This document shows positions 33,648 to 42,522 of a stretch of DNA of 64,000 nucleotides, piece after piece (position 1 is the first letter of the stretch; each line of letters opens with the position of its first letter). The translations under genes and the position numbers were made by a program. This DNA is from Amorphoplanes friuliensis DSM 7358 (GTDB lineage Bacteria > Actinomycetota > Actinomycetes > Mycobacteriales > Micromonosporaceae), in contig NC_022657.1 of NCBI RefSeq assembly GCF_000494755.1, positions 4,750,001 through 4,814,000 on the forward strand, in the 5' to 3' direction. The notes below the pieces were generated by a model. That model saw nothing but the letters and a program-made list of their open reading frames with translations, was not told the DNA's origin and searched no databases.

Positions 33648-34514
33648 GTGCCTACTTTTGAGACTCCCCGCCCGATCGAAGCGACCCTCGAGCTGGTTGT
33701 CGGTGACGCCCGGGTGACCGCCGGCGACCAGGCTCGGACCGTCGTCGAGGTCCGCCCGAGCAACCCCGGCACCGAGGCGGACGTCCGGACCGCCGAGCAG
33801 ACCCGAGTCGAGTTCAGCGACGGCCGGCTCCTGGTCAAGACCCCCAAGACGCTGCGTGGCGGGATCGGGCTGTTCGGCAAGACCGGCTCGGTCGACGTCG
33901 AGGTCTCGCTGCCCACCGGCTCCACGCTGCGCGGTGACGCCGCGGTCGCCGCCTTCCACTGCACCGGGACGCTGGGCGACACCCGGATCAAGACCGCTAC
34001 GGGCGACGTCCGCCTCGACCGTACGGGTGCGCTGGCCGTGACGACGTCAGGTGGTGCCATTGTGGCGTCATCCGTGGACGGGACCGCCGACCTGAAGACG
34101 GCCACGGGCCTGATCAGTGTCGGCGACATCACCGGCGGCGCCGTGGTCAAGAACTCCAACGGCGAGACCCGCCTCGGCGCGGTCGGTGGCGACCTGCGCG
34201 CCAAGAACTCCAACGGCGACATCGTCGTCGGTCAGGCGCGCGCCGGTGTCGACGCCGCGACGGCCAACGGCAGCGTCCGGATCGGCGCCGTGCACCGCGG
34301 CGCGGTCAGCCTGCGGACGGCCGCCGGGAGTCTCGAGGTCGGCATCGCCGTGGGCACGTCCGCCTACCTCGACCTGCACACGCAGTTCGGCAAGGTGCTC
34401 AACGAGCTCGAGTCGACGGGTGCGCCCGAGGCCGGCGCCCCGAGTGTCGAGATCAACGCCCGCACCTCGTTCGGCAACATCGTCGTGCACCGCGCACCCG
34501 CCGGGGAGAACTGA
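33648..34514 (+). CDS. DUF4097 beta-repeat protein
   Basis: A 288-residue protein built of short beta repeats, with recurring patterns such as IKTATGDVRLD, LKTATGLISVGD, VKNSNGETRLG and AKNSNGDIVVG, the parallel beta-solenoid signature of DUF4097 (putative adhesin). No signal peptide is visible, so it is cytoplasmic or exported by another route. GTG start with GAAAGGA eight bases upstream. Its stop TGA overlaps the ABC ATPase ATG. Function unknown; linkage with DrrAB-like transporters suggests a role in sensing or coupling. Confidence 0.88.
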   Translation: MPTFETPRPIEATLELVVGDARVTAGDQARTVVEVRPSNPGTEADVRTAEQTRVEFSDGRLLVKTPKTLRGGIGLFGKTGSVDVEVSLPTGSTLRGDAAVAAFHCTGTLGDTRIKTATGDVRLDRTGALAVTTSGGAIVASSVDGTADLKTATGLISVGDITGGAVVKNSNGETRLGAVGGDLRAKNSNGDIVVGQARAGVDAATANGSVRIGAVHRGAVSLRTAAGSLEVGIAVGTSAYLDLHTQFGKVLNELESTGAPEAGAPSVEINARTSFGNIVVHRAPAGEN

Positions 34515-35434
34515 TGATCACCGCGACCGGCCTGCGCAAGGCGTACGGCGACCACACCGTTCTCGACGGCATCGACCTCGACGTCCCGGCCGGCTCGGTC
34601 TTCGCCCTGCTGGGGCCGAACGGCGCCGGCAAGACCACCGCCGTACAGATCCTGACCACGCTGAAGAGCGCCGACGCGGGTGAGATCCGCGTCGGCGGGC
34701 ACGACCCGGCGACCGAGCCGGACGCGGTCCGGGCGGCGATCGGGGTCACCGGTCAGTTCTCCGCCGTCGACGCCCTGCTGACCGGGCGCGAGAACCTCCT
34801 GCTCATGGCCGACCTGCACCACCTGGGCCGGCGGGCCGGACGGCGTCGCGCGGACGAGCTGCTGGTGCAGTTCGACCTGGTCGACGCCGCGGGCAAGCAG
34901 GTGGCGGCCTACTCGGGCGGCATGAAGCGGCGCCTCGACATCGCCATGGGTTTGGTCGGTGACCCGCGGATCGTCTTCCTGGACGAGCCGACCACCGGTC
35001 TCGACCCGCGCAGCCGGCAGGCCATGTGGCAGACGGTCCGCAGTCTGGTCGCGGGCGGCGTCACGATCTTCCTCACCACGCAGTACCTGGAGGAGGCCGA
35101 CCAGCTGGCCGACAAGATCGCGGTGCTCGACGGCGGCCGGATCGTCGCCGAGGGCACCGCCGAGCAGCTCAAGCAGCTGGTCCCCGGCGGTCACGTCACG
35201 CTCCGGTTCGCCGAGGTGCAGGCGCTGCGGCTCGCCGCCACCGCCCTGGACGTCACCGAGGTCGACGCCGACCAGCTGACCCTGGACGTCCCCGGTGACG
35301 GCAGCGTGCGGTCCCTGCGGGCGCTGTTCGCCACCCTGGACGACGCGCGGGTCGAGGTCGACTCGCTGACAGTGCACACCCCGGACCTCGACGACGTCTT
35401 CCTGGCCCTCACCGAGAAGGAGCCCGCGTCATGA
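34514..35434 (+). CDS. Daunorubicin-resistance-type ABC transporter ATP-binding protein (DrrA-like)
   Basis: A 306-residue ATPase. Walker A is GPNGAGKTT (from about residue 34), signature YSGGMKRRLD, Walker B IVFLDEPTTGLDPRSR and switch His replaced by Gln in TTQYLEEAD, which is normal for the DrrA group. The C-terminal domain (SLTVHTPDLDDVFLALT) is the DrrA-type tail. It powers drug or lipid export with the permease encoded next (ATGA overlap). Placement after RHH and DUF4097 genes makes a four-gene operon. Confidence 0.95.
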   Translation: MITATGLRKAYGDHTVLDGIDLDVPAGSVFALLGPNGAGKTTAVQILTTLKSADAGEIRVGGHDPATEPDAVRAAIGVTGQFSAVDALLTGRENLLLMADLHHLGRRAGRRRADELLVQFDLVDAAGKQVAAYSGGMKRRLDIAMGLVGDPRIVFLDEPTTGLDPRSRQAMWQTVRSLVAGGVTIFLTTQYLEEADQLADKIAVLDGGRIVAEGTAEQLKQLVPGGHVTLRFAEVQALRLAATALDVTEVDADQLTLDVPGDGSVRSLRALFATLDDARVEVDSLTVHTPDLDDVFLALTEKEPAS

Positions 35435-36207
35435 CCACGCTCGCCCTGACCGTCCGCGACTCGAACACGATGCTGCGCCGCAACCTGCGCCACATGCTCC
35501 GATATCCGGCCCTGACCGTGATGCTCGCCGGCATGCCGGTGATCTTCCTGTTGCTCTTCGTCTACGTCTTCGGCGGCACGCTCGGCGCCGGCCTGGGCGG
35601 CGGCCGCAGCGAGTACCTCGCCTACGTCGTACCCGGCGTCCTGATGATGACCGTCGGCGGCGCGGCCACCGGCACCGCGATTTCGGTGGCGATGGACATG
35701 ACCGAGGGCATCGTGGCCCGCTTCCGCACGATGGCCATCGCCCGCGCCTCGGTGCTGACCGGGCACGTCCTCGGCTCGCTGATCCAGACCTTCATCAGCC
35801 TGCTCATCGTGCTCGGAGTCGCCCTCGCCGTCGGCTTCCGCCCGTCAGCGGGCCCGCTCGCCTGGCTCGGCATCGCCGGGGTGCTCGCCATGGCCACCTT
35901 CGCCCTGACCTGGCTGGCCACCGCGCTCGGCCTGGTCGCCAAGACGGTCGAGGAGGCCAGCAACACCCCCCTCCCCCTGACCCTGCTCCCGTTCCTCGGC
36001 AGCGGTTTTGTCCCCACCGATTCCATGGCGCCGGGCCTGCGGCAGTTCGCCGAATACCAGCCCTTCACCCCGATCATGGAGACGATCCGAGCCCTCCTGA
36101 CCGGTACGCCCGTCGGCGGCAACCTCTGGGCCTCGATCGCCTGGTGCGCGGCCATCGCCCTCGGCGGCTACCTGTGGGCCCGCCGCCGCTACAACGCCAA
36201 GGCCTGA
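35431..36207 (+). CDS. ABC-2 type transporter permease (DrrB-like)
   Basis: A 258-residue membrane protein with six helices: the first after LRRNLRHMLRYPALTVMLAGMPVIFLLLFVYVFGG, later LAWLGIAGVLAMATFALTWLATALGL. The ABC-2 signature around FLGSGFVPTDSMAPGLRQFAEYQPFTP is typical of DrrB-like drug exporters. It pairs with the ATPase upstream and ends the operon at a hairpin terminator. Substrate unknown. Confidence 0.94.
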   Translation: MTTLALTVRDSNTMLRRNLRHMLRYPALTVMLAGMPVIFLLLFVYVFGGTLGAGLGGGRSEYLAYVVPGVLMMTVGGAATGTAISVAMDMTEGIVARFRTMAIARASVLTGHVLGSLIQTFISLLIVLGVALAVGFRPSAGPLAWLGIAGVLAMATFALTWLATALGLVAKTVEEASNTPLPLTLLPFLGSGFVPTDSMAPGLRQFAEYQPFTPIMETIRALLTGTPVGGNLWASIAWCAAIALGGYLWARRRYNAKA

Positions 36208-36219
36208 GTGCGCGAGGTC

Positions 36220-36251
36220 GCCGGCGGCGGGTCACGCGACCCGCCGCCGGC
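36220..36251. terminator. Bidirectional terminator hairpin
   Basis: A perfect 14-base inverted repeat (GCCGGCGGCGGGTC with its complement, loop ACGC) sits between the convergent permease and esterase genes, 12 and 7 bases from their stops. Confidence 0.8.
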
Positions 36252-36258
36252 GCAACCG

Positions 36259-37497
36259 TCAGAAGCTGACTGTGTTGTCGCGCGTTGCGGCCGGGCTGGA
36301 CAGAACCACGTCAAAAGCTCGGCTCAGATCGGTGTCCATCACGGCGCTCTGTGAGCGGACATGGCTGAACGGTGACGTGGAGACGTGGAGGTCGGTCAGG
36401 GTGATCGATGTGCCGAGGCCCGCGTTCACCAGAGCCTTCTCGATGCTCCCGTCCGGGGGCGTGGGCAGGCCGACGTCTTCCAGGGTGAAACCCACCGGTG
36501 ACTTCTCGGCGGGGAAGGCCATCTCCGGCACGTGCCTTCCCGTATGGGTCAGAGCGATGCTGCGGTATCCCTTACCCAGGTTGCGGGCGAGGTAGTAGCC
36601 CATGGGCAGGGCTGTGAGTTCGCCGTCGAAGACCACGGTGGTCTTCTGAATGTGATTGTTGTGCGCTATGACGATGATGCGGGCGTCCACGGTCGTAGCG
36701 ACGAGGTCCTCCACGGATGCCGCCATGTAGTGCTCACGGAGCGACGGGTCGCAAGGAGCGCCGCCACCCGCAAAGAGGGCGTTCATGGCGCGCAGTTGGT
36801 AATCGGTGTGAACAGCTGCGCTGAGATGCCGGCGTGCGGTTGTGTAGGCGTCGATGCCTGATTGTTCGATGTAGAGCGGTCCCATGGCTTGCAGCCGTAG
36901 GAACAACCGGGCGAGGCCGGCGGTGAGGGCGTCCTGTTCAGCGGTGCCGAGGGCGCCCCACTGGGGTGCGGATATGACGGCTGAGCTGCCGGTGATGTGT
37001 CCGGCCGAGGGCAAGATGTCCTTCAGCACGGCGGCGGCTGACGGATCGACGCCGGCCAAGTAGGCATCGACCCGCGCGAGATCCGAGTTCAAGGTCAGCG
37101 TGTTGGGCAGGTCTACACCGTTGACCTGGAGTGGCTTCGGACGGCTCCGGTTGTAGTCGCGGAGCCAGCGCAGCAGCTGCCCGAACACGCCTACGGTCAG
37201 AGGCCCGACAAGCTGCGGCAGGCCGTCGTCGTCACCTTCTCCCGCCAGCCACGGATTGATGGCGGCGGCTTCGGCGTGGCCGCATTCGAGCGCCAGGGTG
37301 GTGAAGCCGCACTCTTCCACGAGGTATCGCACCAGGCGGGCGCGGGCGAGAGTGAACTCCTCGACGAAGTGAGCACCCTCGCCGACCCCGACGACATGGG
37401 CGCCGGCCAGCGCTTCTCGGAGCGGTTCAAGATCGGAAAGCTGTGGATCGGACGGATCCAAGGTGTTCAAGGTGACGGTGCCGATGAGCGAAGACAT
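36259..37497 (-). CDS. Erythromycin esterase family protein
   Basis: A 412-residue protein of the Ere/EreA-like family. Family blocks include VVGVGEGAHFVEEF near residue 40 (active-site Glu/His region), TTLALECGHAEAAAINPWL, a mid ARIIVIAHNNHIQKT and late PMGYYLARNLGKGYRSIAL. Proven members open macrolide lactone rings; many others have unknown substrates. The gene is visibly AT-richer than its neighbours and has poor ribosome-binding signals, suggesting recent transfer. It is adjacent to a block bounded by direct repeats, but lies outside it. Whether it gives macrolide resistance cannot be told from sequence. Confidence 0.85.
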   Translation of the reverse strand: MSSLIGTVTLNTLDPSDPQLSDLEPLREALAGAHVVGVGEGAHFVEEFTLARARLVRYLVEECGFTTLALECGHAEAAAINPWLAGEGDDDGLPQLVGPLTVGVFGQLLRWLRDYNRSRPKPLQVNGVDLPNTLTLNSDLARVDAYLAGVDPSAAAVLKDILPSAGHITGSSAVISAPQWGALGTAEQDALTAGLARLFLRLQAMGPLYIEQSGIDAYTTARRHLSAAVHTDYQLRAMNALFAGGGAPCDPSLREHYMAASVEDLVATTVDARIIVIAHNNHIQKTTVVFDGELTALPMGYYLARNLGKGYRSIALTHTGRHVPEMAFPAEKSPVGFTLEDVGLPTPPDGSIEKALVNAGLGTSITLTDLHVSTSPFSHVRSQSAVMDTDLSRAFDVVLSSPAATRDNTVSF

Positions 37498-37626
37498 GAC
37501 TGGAGCACTCGACTCTCTGTTCGAAGGGCATGGCAGCTGGACGCGCGGCGTGAGCCGCTGCGTCAGATGAGGACCGCTTCGCTCAGAGGTAGAGGATGCC
37601 AGGAAACACGTTCCGATCTTCCCGAA

Positions 37627-37642
37627 CCGGCTCAGTTCAGTC
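37627..37642 (+). repeat. 16-bp direct repeat, left copy
   Basis: CCGGCTCAGTTCAGTC, identical to 42400-42415 and embedded in a longer similar context (CTTCC-GA-CCGGCTCAG...). The two copies enclose the XRE-to-MFS block. Confidence 0.6.
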
Positions 37643-37720
37643 AACGGGTCTTTACCGAGCTGCGCGAGCCCTCAGCGTGCCGTGTCGATGTCCGCCGTGG
37701 GGTGACCTGGTAGTCGATCT

Positions 37721-38653
37721 CTATTCGCGCATGCCAGTGCGTCGCTCGCGTCGATGCGGGTGCGTTTTCACCGTATCGGAGAGCTCGGCGTCGCGCTGCT
37801 GGGTGGCGGTCCAGGCGGCCAGCAGGGAGAGGTTGTCGTGTGAGGGCGTGCCCGGCTCGGTGGTGTAGGCGACAAAAGTGAGGCCGGGTTCCGCGCTGAG
37901 CTGCATGACTTCGTAGCGCAGGTCCAGAACGCCGACCGCGGGGTGGCGTACCCGTTTGACGCCGCGGGGGTGGGCGCGTACGTCGTGGCGTGCCCACATG
38001 CGGCGGAACTGCTCACTGCGGGTGGAGAGCTCCCCGATCAGCTGGGTCAGGGCCGGGTCGTCCGGATCGGTGCCGGCGGCGGCCTGCAGGTGTCCGACGA
38101 AGTCATCGGCGACCTGATCCCAGTCGACCCAGAAGTTGCGAGCCCGCGGGTCCAGGAAGGTGAACCGGGCGAGGTTGGCCGGCCGGTCCGGGTCACTGTG
38201 CAGTTCGCTGTACAGGGCACGGCCGAGGTCGTTCATGGTGATCACGTCGAGGATCGGGTTGCGGACCAGCGCGGGCGCGCCGACCAGTGCGTCGAGCACC
38301 GCCTGCACGGGCGCCGCCACGGTGGCGGGAGTGGCGCGGCGAGGCCGGGCCGACGACGGTCGCCGCCCTGCTCGCGCCAGGTCGAACAGGTGGGCGCGCT
38401 CCACGGCGTCGAGGTGCAACGCACGGGCGATGGCTTCGATGACGGTGTCCGAGGCCGCGATCAGGGCACCGCGTTCAAGCCGGACGTAGTAGTCCACGCT
38501 GACCCCGGCCAGGCTGGCAACCTCCTCGCGGCGCAGCCCCGGTACCCGCCGCTTGCGGCCGGCCACCGGCAGGCCCACCGACTCCGGGCTGATCCGCGCC
38601 CGGCGTGACGACAGGAAGTCCTGGATCTGGCGCCGATGGTCCATGTCCTTCAC
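37721..38653 (-). CDS. XRE-family regulator with MmyB-like ligand-binding domain
   Basis: A 310-residue regulator. The N-terminal HTH (about 15-75: RKRRVPGLRREEVASLAGVSVDYYVRLERG) is followed by a C-terminal MmyB-like domain (NPILDVITMNDLGRALY, RARNFWVDWDQVADDFVGHLQ, LSTRSEQFRRMWARHDV), which resembles a PAS-like pocket that may bind fatty-acyl ligands. GTG 38653 is chosen because TATGCG lies seven bases upstream (leaderless); ATG 38644 is three codons later. It is divergent from an aldo/keto reductase gene with a perfect palindrome between them, so it is the likely repressor of that operon. Confidence 0.9.
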   Translation of the reverse strand: MKDMDHRRQIQDFLSSRRARISPESVGLPVAGRKRRVPGLRREEVASLAGVSVDYYVRLERGALIAASDTVIEAIARALHLDAVERAHLFDLARAGRRPSSARPRRATPATVAAPVQAVLDALVGAPALVRNPILDVITMNDLGRALYSELHSDPDRPANLARFTFLDPRARNFWVDWDQVADDFVGHLQAAAGTDPDDPALTQLIGELSTRSEQFRRMWARHDVRAHPRGVKRVRHPAVGVLDLRYEVMQLSAEPGLTFVAYTTEPGTPSHDNLSLLAAWTATQQRDAELSDTVKTHPHRRERRTGMRE

Positions 38654-38662
38654 GTTACGTCG

Positions 38663-38678
38663 CATACCGAGCGGTATG
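38663..38678. promoter_or_regulatory. Palindromic operator CATACCG-AG-CGGTATG
   Basis: Perfect seven-base arms with a two-base centre, overlapping the -10 region of the XRE gene. The position suggests that the XRE regulator represses itself and the divergent reductase operon through it. Confidence 0.65.
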
Positions 38679-38746
38679 GAGGACCTGCCAGTACCCCCTT
38701 CAACAAGTCCTGCCACACCGGCGGCCAGGGTGTTCTTGTGGATGGC

Positions 38747-38851
38747 ATGAACAGCAACGCCCACCCGCCACACCCGTCCGAGTCCTCCACTGCCGAACAC
38801 CTCGGCGCCCGGATCACCCAGCACGCCACCGTCGCCGCCGAGGAGAACTGA
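38747..38851 (+). CDS. Possible 34-residue leader peptide
   Basis: A short open frame (MNSNAHPPHPSE...) ending three bases before the aldo/keto reductase ATG. Composition is His/Pro/Ser-rich. It has no good ribosome binding site and no recognised relative. It may be only the transcribed leader of the operon. Listed because it fills the leader exactly and ends next to the reductase start. Confidence 0.3.
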   Translation: MNSNAHPPHPSESSTAEHLGARITQHATVAAEEN

Positions 38852-39841
<990 letters not shown>

Positions 39842-39871
39842 CCGATCCAGTCATCCCCGAGGAGCAGACCC

Positions 39872-40684
39872 ATGCCGCAGCAGGCCAAAGCCCCACCCAC
39901 GCAGCCTTTCGGCGCCGACGCGTTCGCGCCCTCCGACGACACGATCCTGCGCTGGCTCGGCATGGCCGGCTTCCTGATCAACAGCCGCGGCACGACCATG
40001 ATGATCGACCCCGTGCTGGGCGGGTTCGACATGCCGGTCATGATCGAGATGCCGGTCGCCGCCGCCGAGGTGCCGCACCTGGATGCCGTCCTGGTCACCC
40101 ACAGCGACAATGACCACTACAGCGTCCCGACCTGCCGGGACCTCGCCAAGGTCACCGACGCCCACCAGTCCACCCGGTACGTCGCCGGCCTGATGACGGA
40201 GCACGGTCTGCCCGCGCACGGTCACGATATCGGCGACCACTTCACCGTCGGAGCGGTACGCGTGCAGGTGACGCCGGCGGATCACGCTTGGCAGAACGAG
40301 TCTCCCGGCGCCGCCACCCGCGTCTTCCGGCCCGAGGACGCCTGCGGTTTCTGGATCACCACACCCGACGGCGTCATCTGGGCACCCGGCGACTCCCGCC
40401 TCGTCCCCGAGCACCACCTCACCCGGCCCGCACCCGACGCCCTGCTGTTCGACTTCTCCGACAGCGACTGGCACTTCGGTCTGGCCGGTGCCGTGAGGAT
40501 GGCCAACGCCTACCCCGGCACGCCACTGCTGCTGCATCACTGGGGATCGGTCGACGCACCCGACTTCCCACCCTTCAACGGCAACCCGCAGGACCTGTAC
40601 GACCTGGTCGAGAACCCGCGGCGCATCCACGTCCTCGCCCCGGGCCGGCCCTACCGGCTGCACCACTCATCGGCGCCAGCATGA
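39872..40684 (+). CDS. MBL-fold metallo-hydrolase (UlaG-like)
   Basis: A 270-residue metallo-beta-lactamase-fold protein of the UlaG/RNaseZ-like group. Strands ILRWLGMAGFLINSRGTTMMIDPVLGG and VLVTHSDNDHYSV give the metal motif (HSDNDH, a variant of HxHxDH); later ligands are in VTPADHAW, WAPGDSRLV and LLHHWGSVD. It probably hydrolyses a lactone or phosphoester. GAGGAG precedes the ATG by seven bases; the stop overlaps the MFS start (ATGA). It is in the same XRE-controlled operon. Confidence 0.88.
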   Translation: MPQQAKAPPTQPFGADAFAPSDDTILRWLGMAGFLINSRGTTMMIDPVLGGFDMPVMIEMPVAAAEVPHLDAVLVTHSDNDHYSVPTCRDLAKVTDAHQSTRYVAGLMTEHGLPAHGHDIGDHFTVGAVRVQVTPADHAWQNESPGAATRVFRPEDACGFWITTPDGVIWAPGDSRLVPEHHLTRPAPDALLFDFSDSDWHFGLAGAVRMANAYPGTPLLLHHWGSVDAPDFPPFNGNPQDLYDLVENPRRIHVLAPGRPYRLHHSSAPA

Positions 40685-42297
40685 CCGTGGCGGTCTCACC
40701 GTGGGCGCCGTTCCGGCACCGCGCGTTCTTCTGGCTCTGGCTCGGCGTCGTGGTCAGCAGCGTCGGCCTGTGGGCTCAGACGGTCGGCGCGCAATGGCTG
40801 TTCGTCGACGACCCGCACGCGGCGACCATCGTGACGCTGGTGCAGACGGCCACCACGCTGCCGATGATGCTCCTCGCCCTGCCCGCCGGCGTGCTCGCCG
40901 ACGCGTTCGACCGCCGCGCGCTGATGTTCGGCGTCCAGATCTATTTCGTCGCTGTGGCGATTCTGCTCGCCGTCCTGACCGCCGCCGGGTCGATGCCCCC
41001 GGCCCTGCTACTCACGTTCACCTTCGCCATCGGCGCCGGGCAGGCCCTGCTGTCGCCCACCTGGCAGGCCCTGATCACCGAGCTGGTGCCCCGTGCCGAA
41101 CTCGCCGCGGCCACCCGGCTCGACATGATCAGCGTCAACGTGGCCCGGGCCGCCGGCCCGGCCCTGGCCGGTGTCGTCATCGCCCGCTGGGGTGTCCCGC
41201 CGGTGTTCGCCATCACGGCCGCGGCGGCCGGGATCCTGACCCTCGTGCTGCTGGCATGGCGCCGGCCCCGCGTGAACCGCGGCGAGCGGGAACCGTTCCT
41301 CCCGGCCTTGCGCGCCGGCGGCCGGTACGTCCGGCACGAGCCGGTCGTCCGGCGGACCCTGGTGCGCTTCGCCGGTTTCCTGGCTCCCGCCTGTGCCGTC
41401 TGGGCCCTCCTGCCCCTGATCGCCAGCCGGCAGCTCGGACTCGGCGCCAACGGCTACGGTCTGCTGTTCGCCGCCCTCGGCCTCGGCGCGGTGGCCGGCG
41501 CCCTCGGTCTGGGCCGCATCACCCAGCACCTGTCGTCCAACGCGGTACTCGCACTGGCCGCGATCGCCTTCGGCCTGACCTTCGGCGCGCTCGCCCTGAC
41601 CTCCAGCCTGTGGGCCGCGGCGCCGCTGCTGGTCGTGTGCGGCTTCGGCTGGACCGCCACCGTGTCGACCGTCATCTCCGAACTGCAACTGTTCCTGCCC
41701 GGCTGGGTACGCGCCCGGGCCATCGCCATCTACCTGATGGTCTTCCTCGGTACCCAGGCCGTCTTCTCCCCGGTCTGGGGGCAGATCACCCAGCACCTCG
41801 GCCTGGACACGGCCATGTTCGCCGCCGCGGCCCTGGCCGGTCTCAGCGCGATCGGCGCCCTGACGTCGCCCGTACCCGACAATCAGCACCTGGACCGCTC
41901 CGCGCTGTCCTACTGGATCCCGCCGCCGGTGGCCCACGAGCCGAAGCCGGACGCCGGGCCCATCGTGGTGTCCATCGAGTACCAGGTCGCCCCCGATCAG
42001 GAGGCGCCGTTCCTGGCGGCCATGGCAGCGATGCGCCGCTCACGGCTGCGCAGCGGCGCCTCGCGCTGGGAGCTGTACCGGGTCGGTGAACACCCCGACC
42101 TGTTCACCGAGCAATTCCAGGTGCCGACCTGGCGGGAACACCAGCTCCAGCACGACGGGCGCCTCACCGCCGAGGACCAGGCCATCGAGGACGCCGCCTT
42201 CGCGCACATCATCGGCACACCCCGCACCCGCCACCTCATCACACCCGTCACCGCCCGGAACACCTCATCGCAACGTTCTCCGGACTACGACACGTAG
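40681..42297 (+). CDS. MFS exporter fused to a C-terminal monooxygenase-like domain
   Basis: A 538-residue protein. Residues 1 to about 415 are a 12-helix MFS permease of the MFS_3/EntS type (FWLWLGVVVSSVGLWAQTVGAQWLF, DAFDRRALMFG, TWQALITELVPRAEL). The last about 100 residues form a soluble ferredoxin-like domain (VVSIEYQVAPDQEAPFLAAMAAMRRSRLRSGASRWELYR...FQVPTWREHQLQH), like antibiotic biosynthesis monooxygenase (ABM) domains. It could couple chemical modification or sensing to export. Start fixed by ATGA overlap with the metallo-hydrolase gene. Confidence 0.88.
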   Translation: MTVAVSPWAPFRHRAFFWLWLGVVVSSVGLWAQTVGAQWLFVDDPHAATIVTLVQTATTLPMMLLALPAGVLADAFDRRALMFGVQIYFVAVAILLAVLTAAGSMPPALLLTFTFAIGAGQALLSPTWQALITELVPRAELAAATRLDMISVNVARAAGPALAGVVIARWGVPPVFAITAAAAGILTLVLLAWRRPRVNRGEREPFLPALRAGGRYVRHEPVVRRTLVRFAGFLAPACAVWALLPLIASRQLGLGANGYGLLFAALGLGAVAGALGLGRITQHLSSNAVLALAAIAFGLTFGALALTSSLWAAAPLLVVCGFGWTATVSTVISELQLFLPGWVRARAIAIYLMVFLGTQAVFSPVWGQITQHLGLDTAMFAAAALAGLSAIGALTSPVPDNQHLDRSALSYWIPPPVAHEPKPDAGPIVVSIEYQVAPDQEAPFLAAMAAMRRSRLRSGASRWELYRVGEHPDLFTEQFQVPTWREHQLQHDGRLTAEDQAIEDAAFAHIIGTPRTRHLITPVTARNTSSQRSPDYDT

Positions 42298-42399
42298 TCA
42301 CCGGCCCTCGGCAGCCCTCGCAGCAGCCGCCCACCAGGTTCGGCCGCTCGGCGCCGCTCGAGCTCTGCCCACTCGTGGGGCGTGACGACCCTTCCTGAG

Positions 42400-42415
42400 C
42401 CGGCTCAGTTCAGTC
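42400..42415 (+). repeat. 16-bp direct repeat, right copy
   Basis: CCGGCTCAGTTCAGTC, identical to 37627-37642 and in the same orientation, 4.77 kb away. The surrounding bases are also partly conserved (ACG-GTC after the core). Confidence 0.6.
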
Positions 42416-42469
42416 GACGTGTCGGTCTCCCGGGAGAACCACTGCGGCGCGCACTCGCTGAGCACGCGG

Positions 42470-42501
42470 AACGGCCCGCCCCGGTGTGGGGGCGGGCCGT
42501 T
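42470..42501. terminator. Terminator hairpin
   Basis: Perfect 13-base arms (AACGGCCCGCCCC and complement, loop GGTGTG) lie 21 bases beyond the stop of the minus-strand lectin/beta-helix gene. Confidence 0.8.
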
Positions 42502-42522
42502 GCTGTGCGCGTACCGGGAAGG

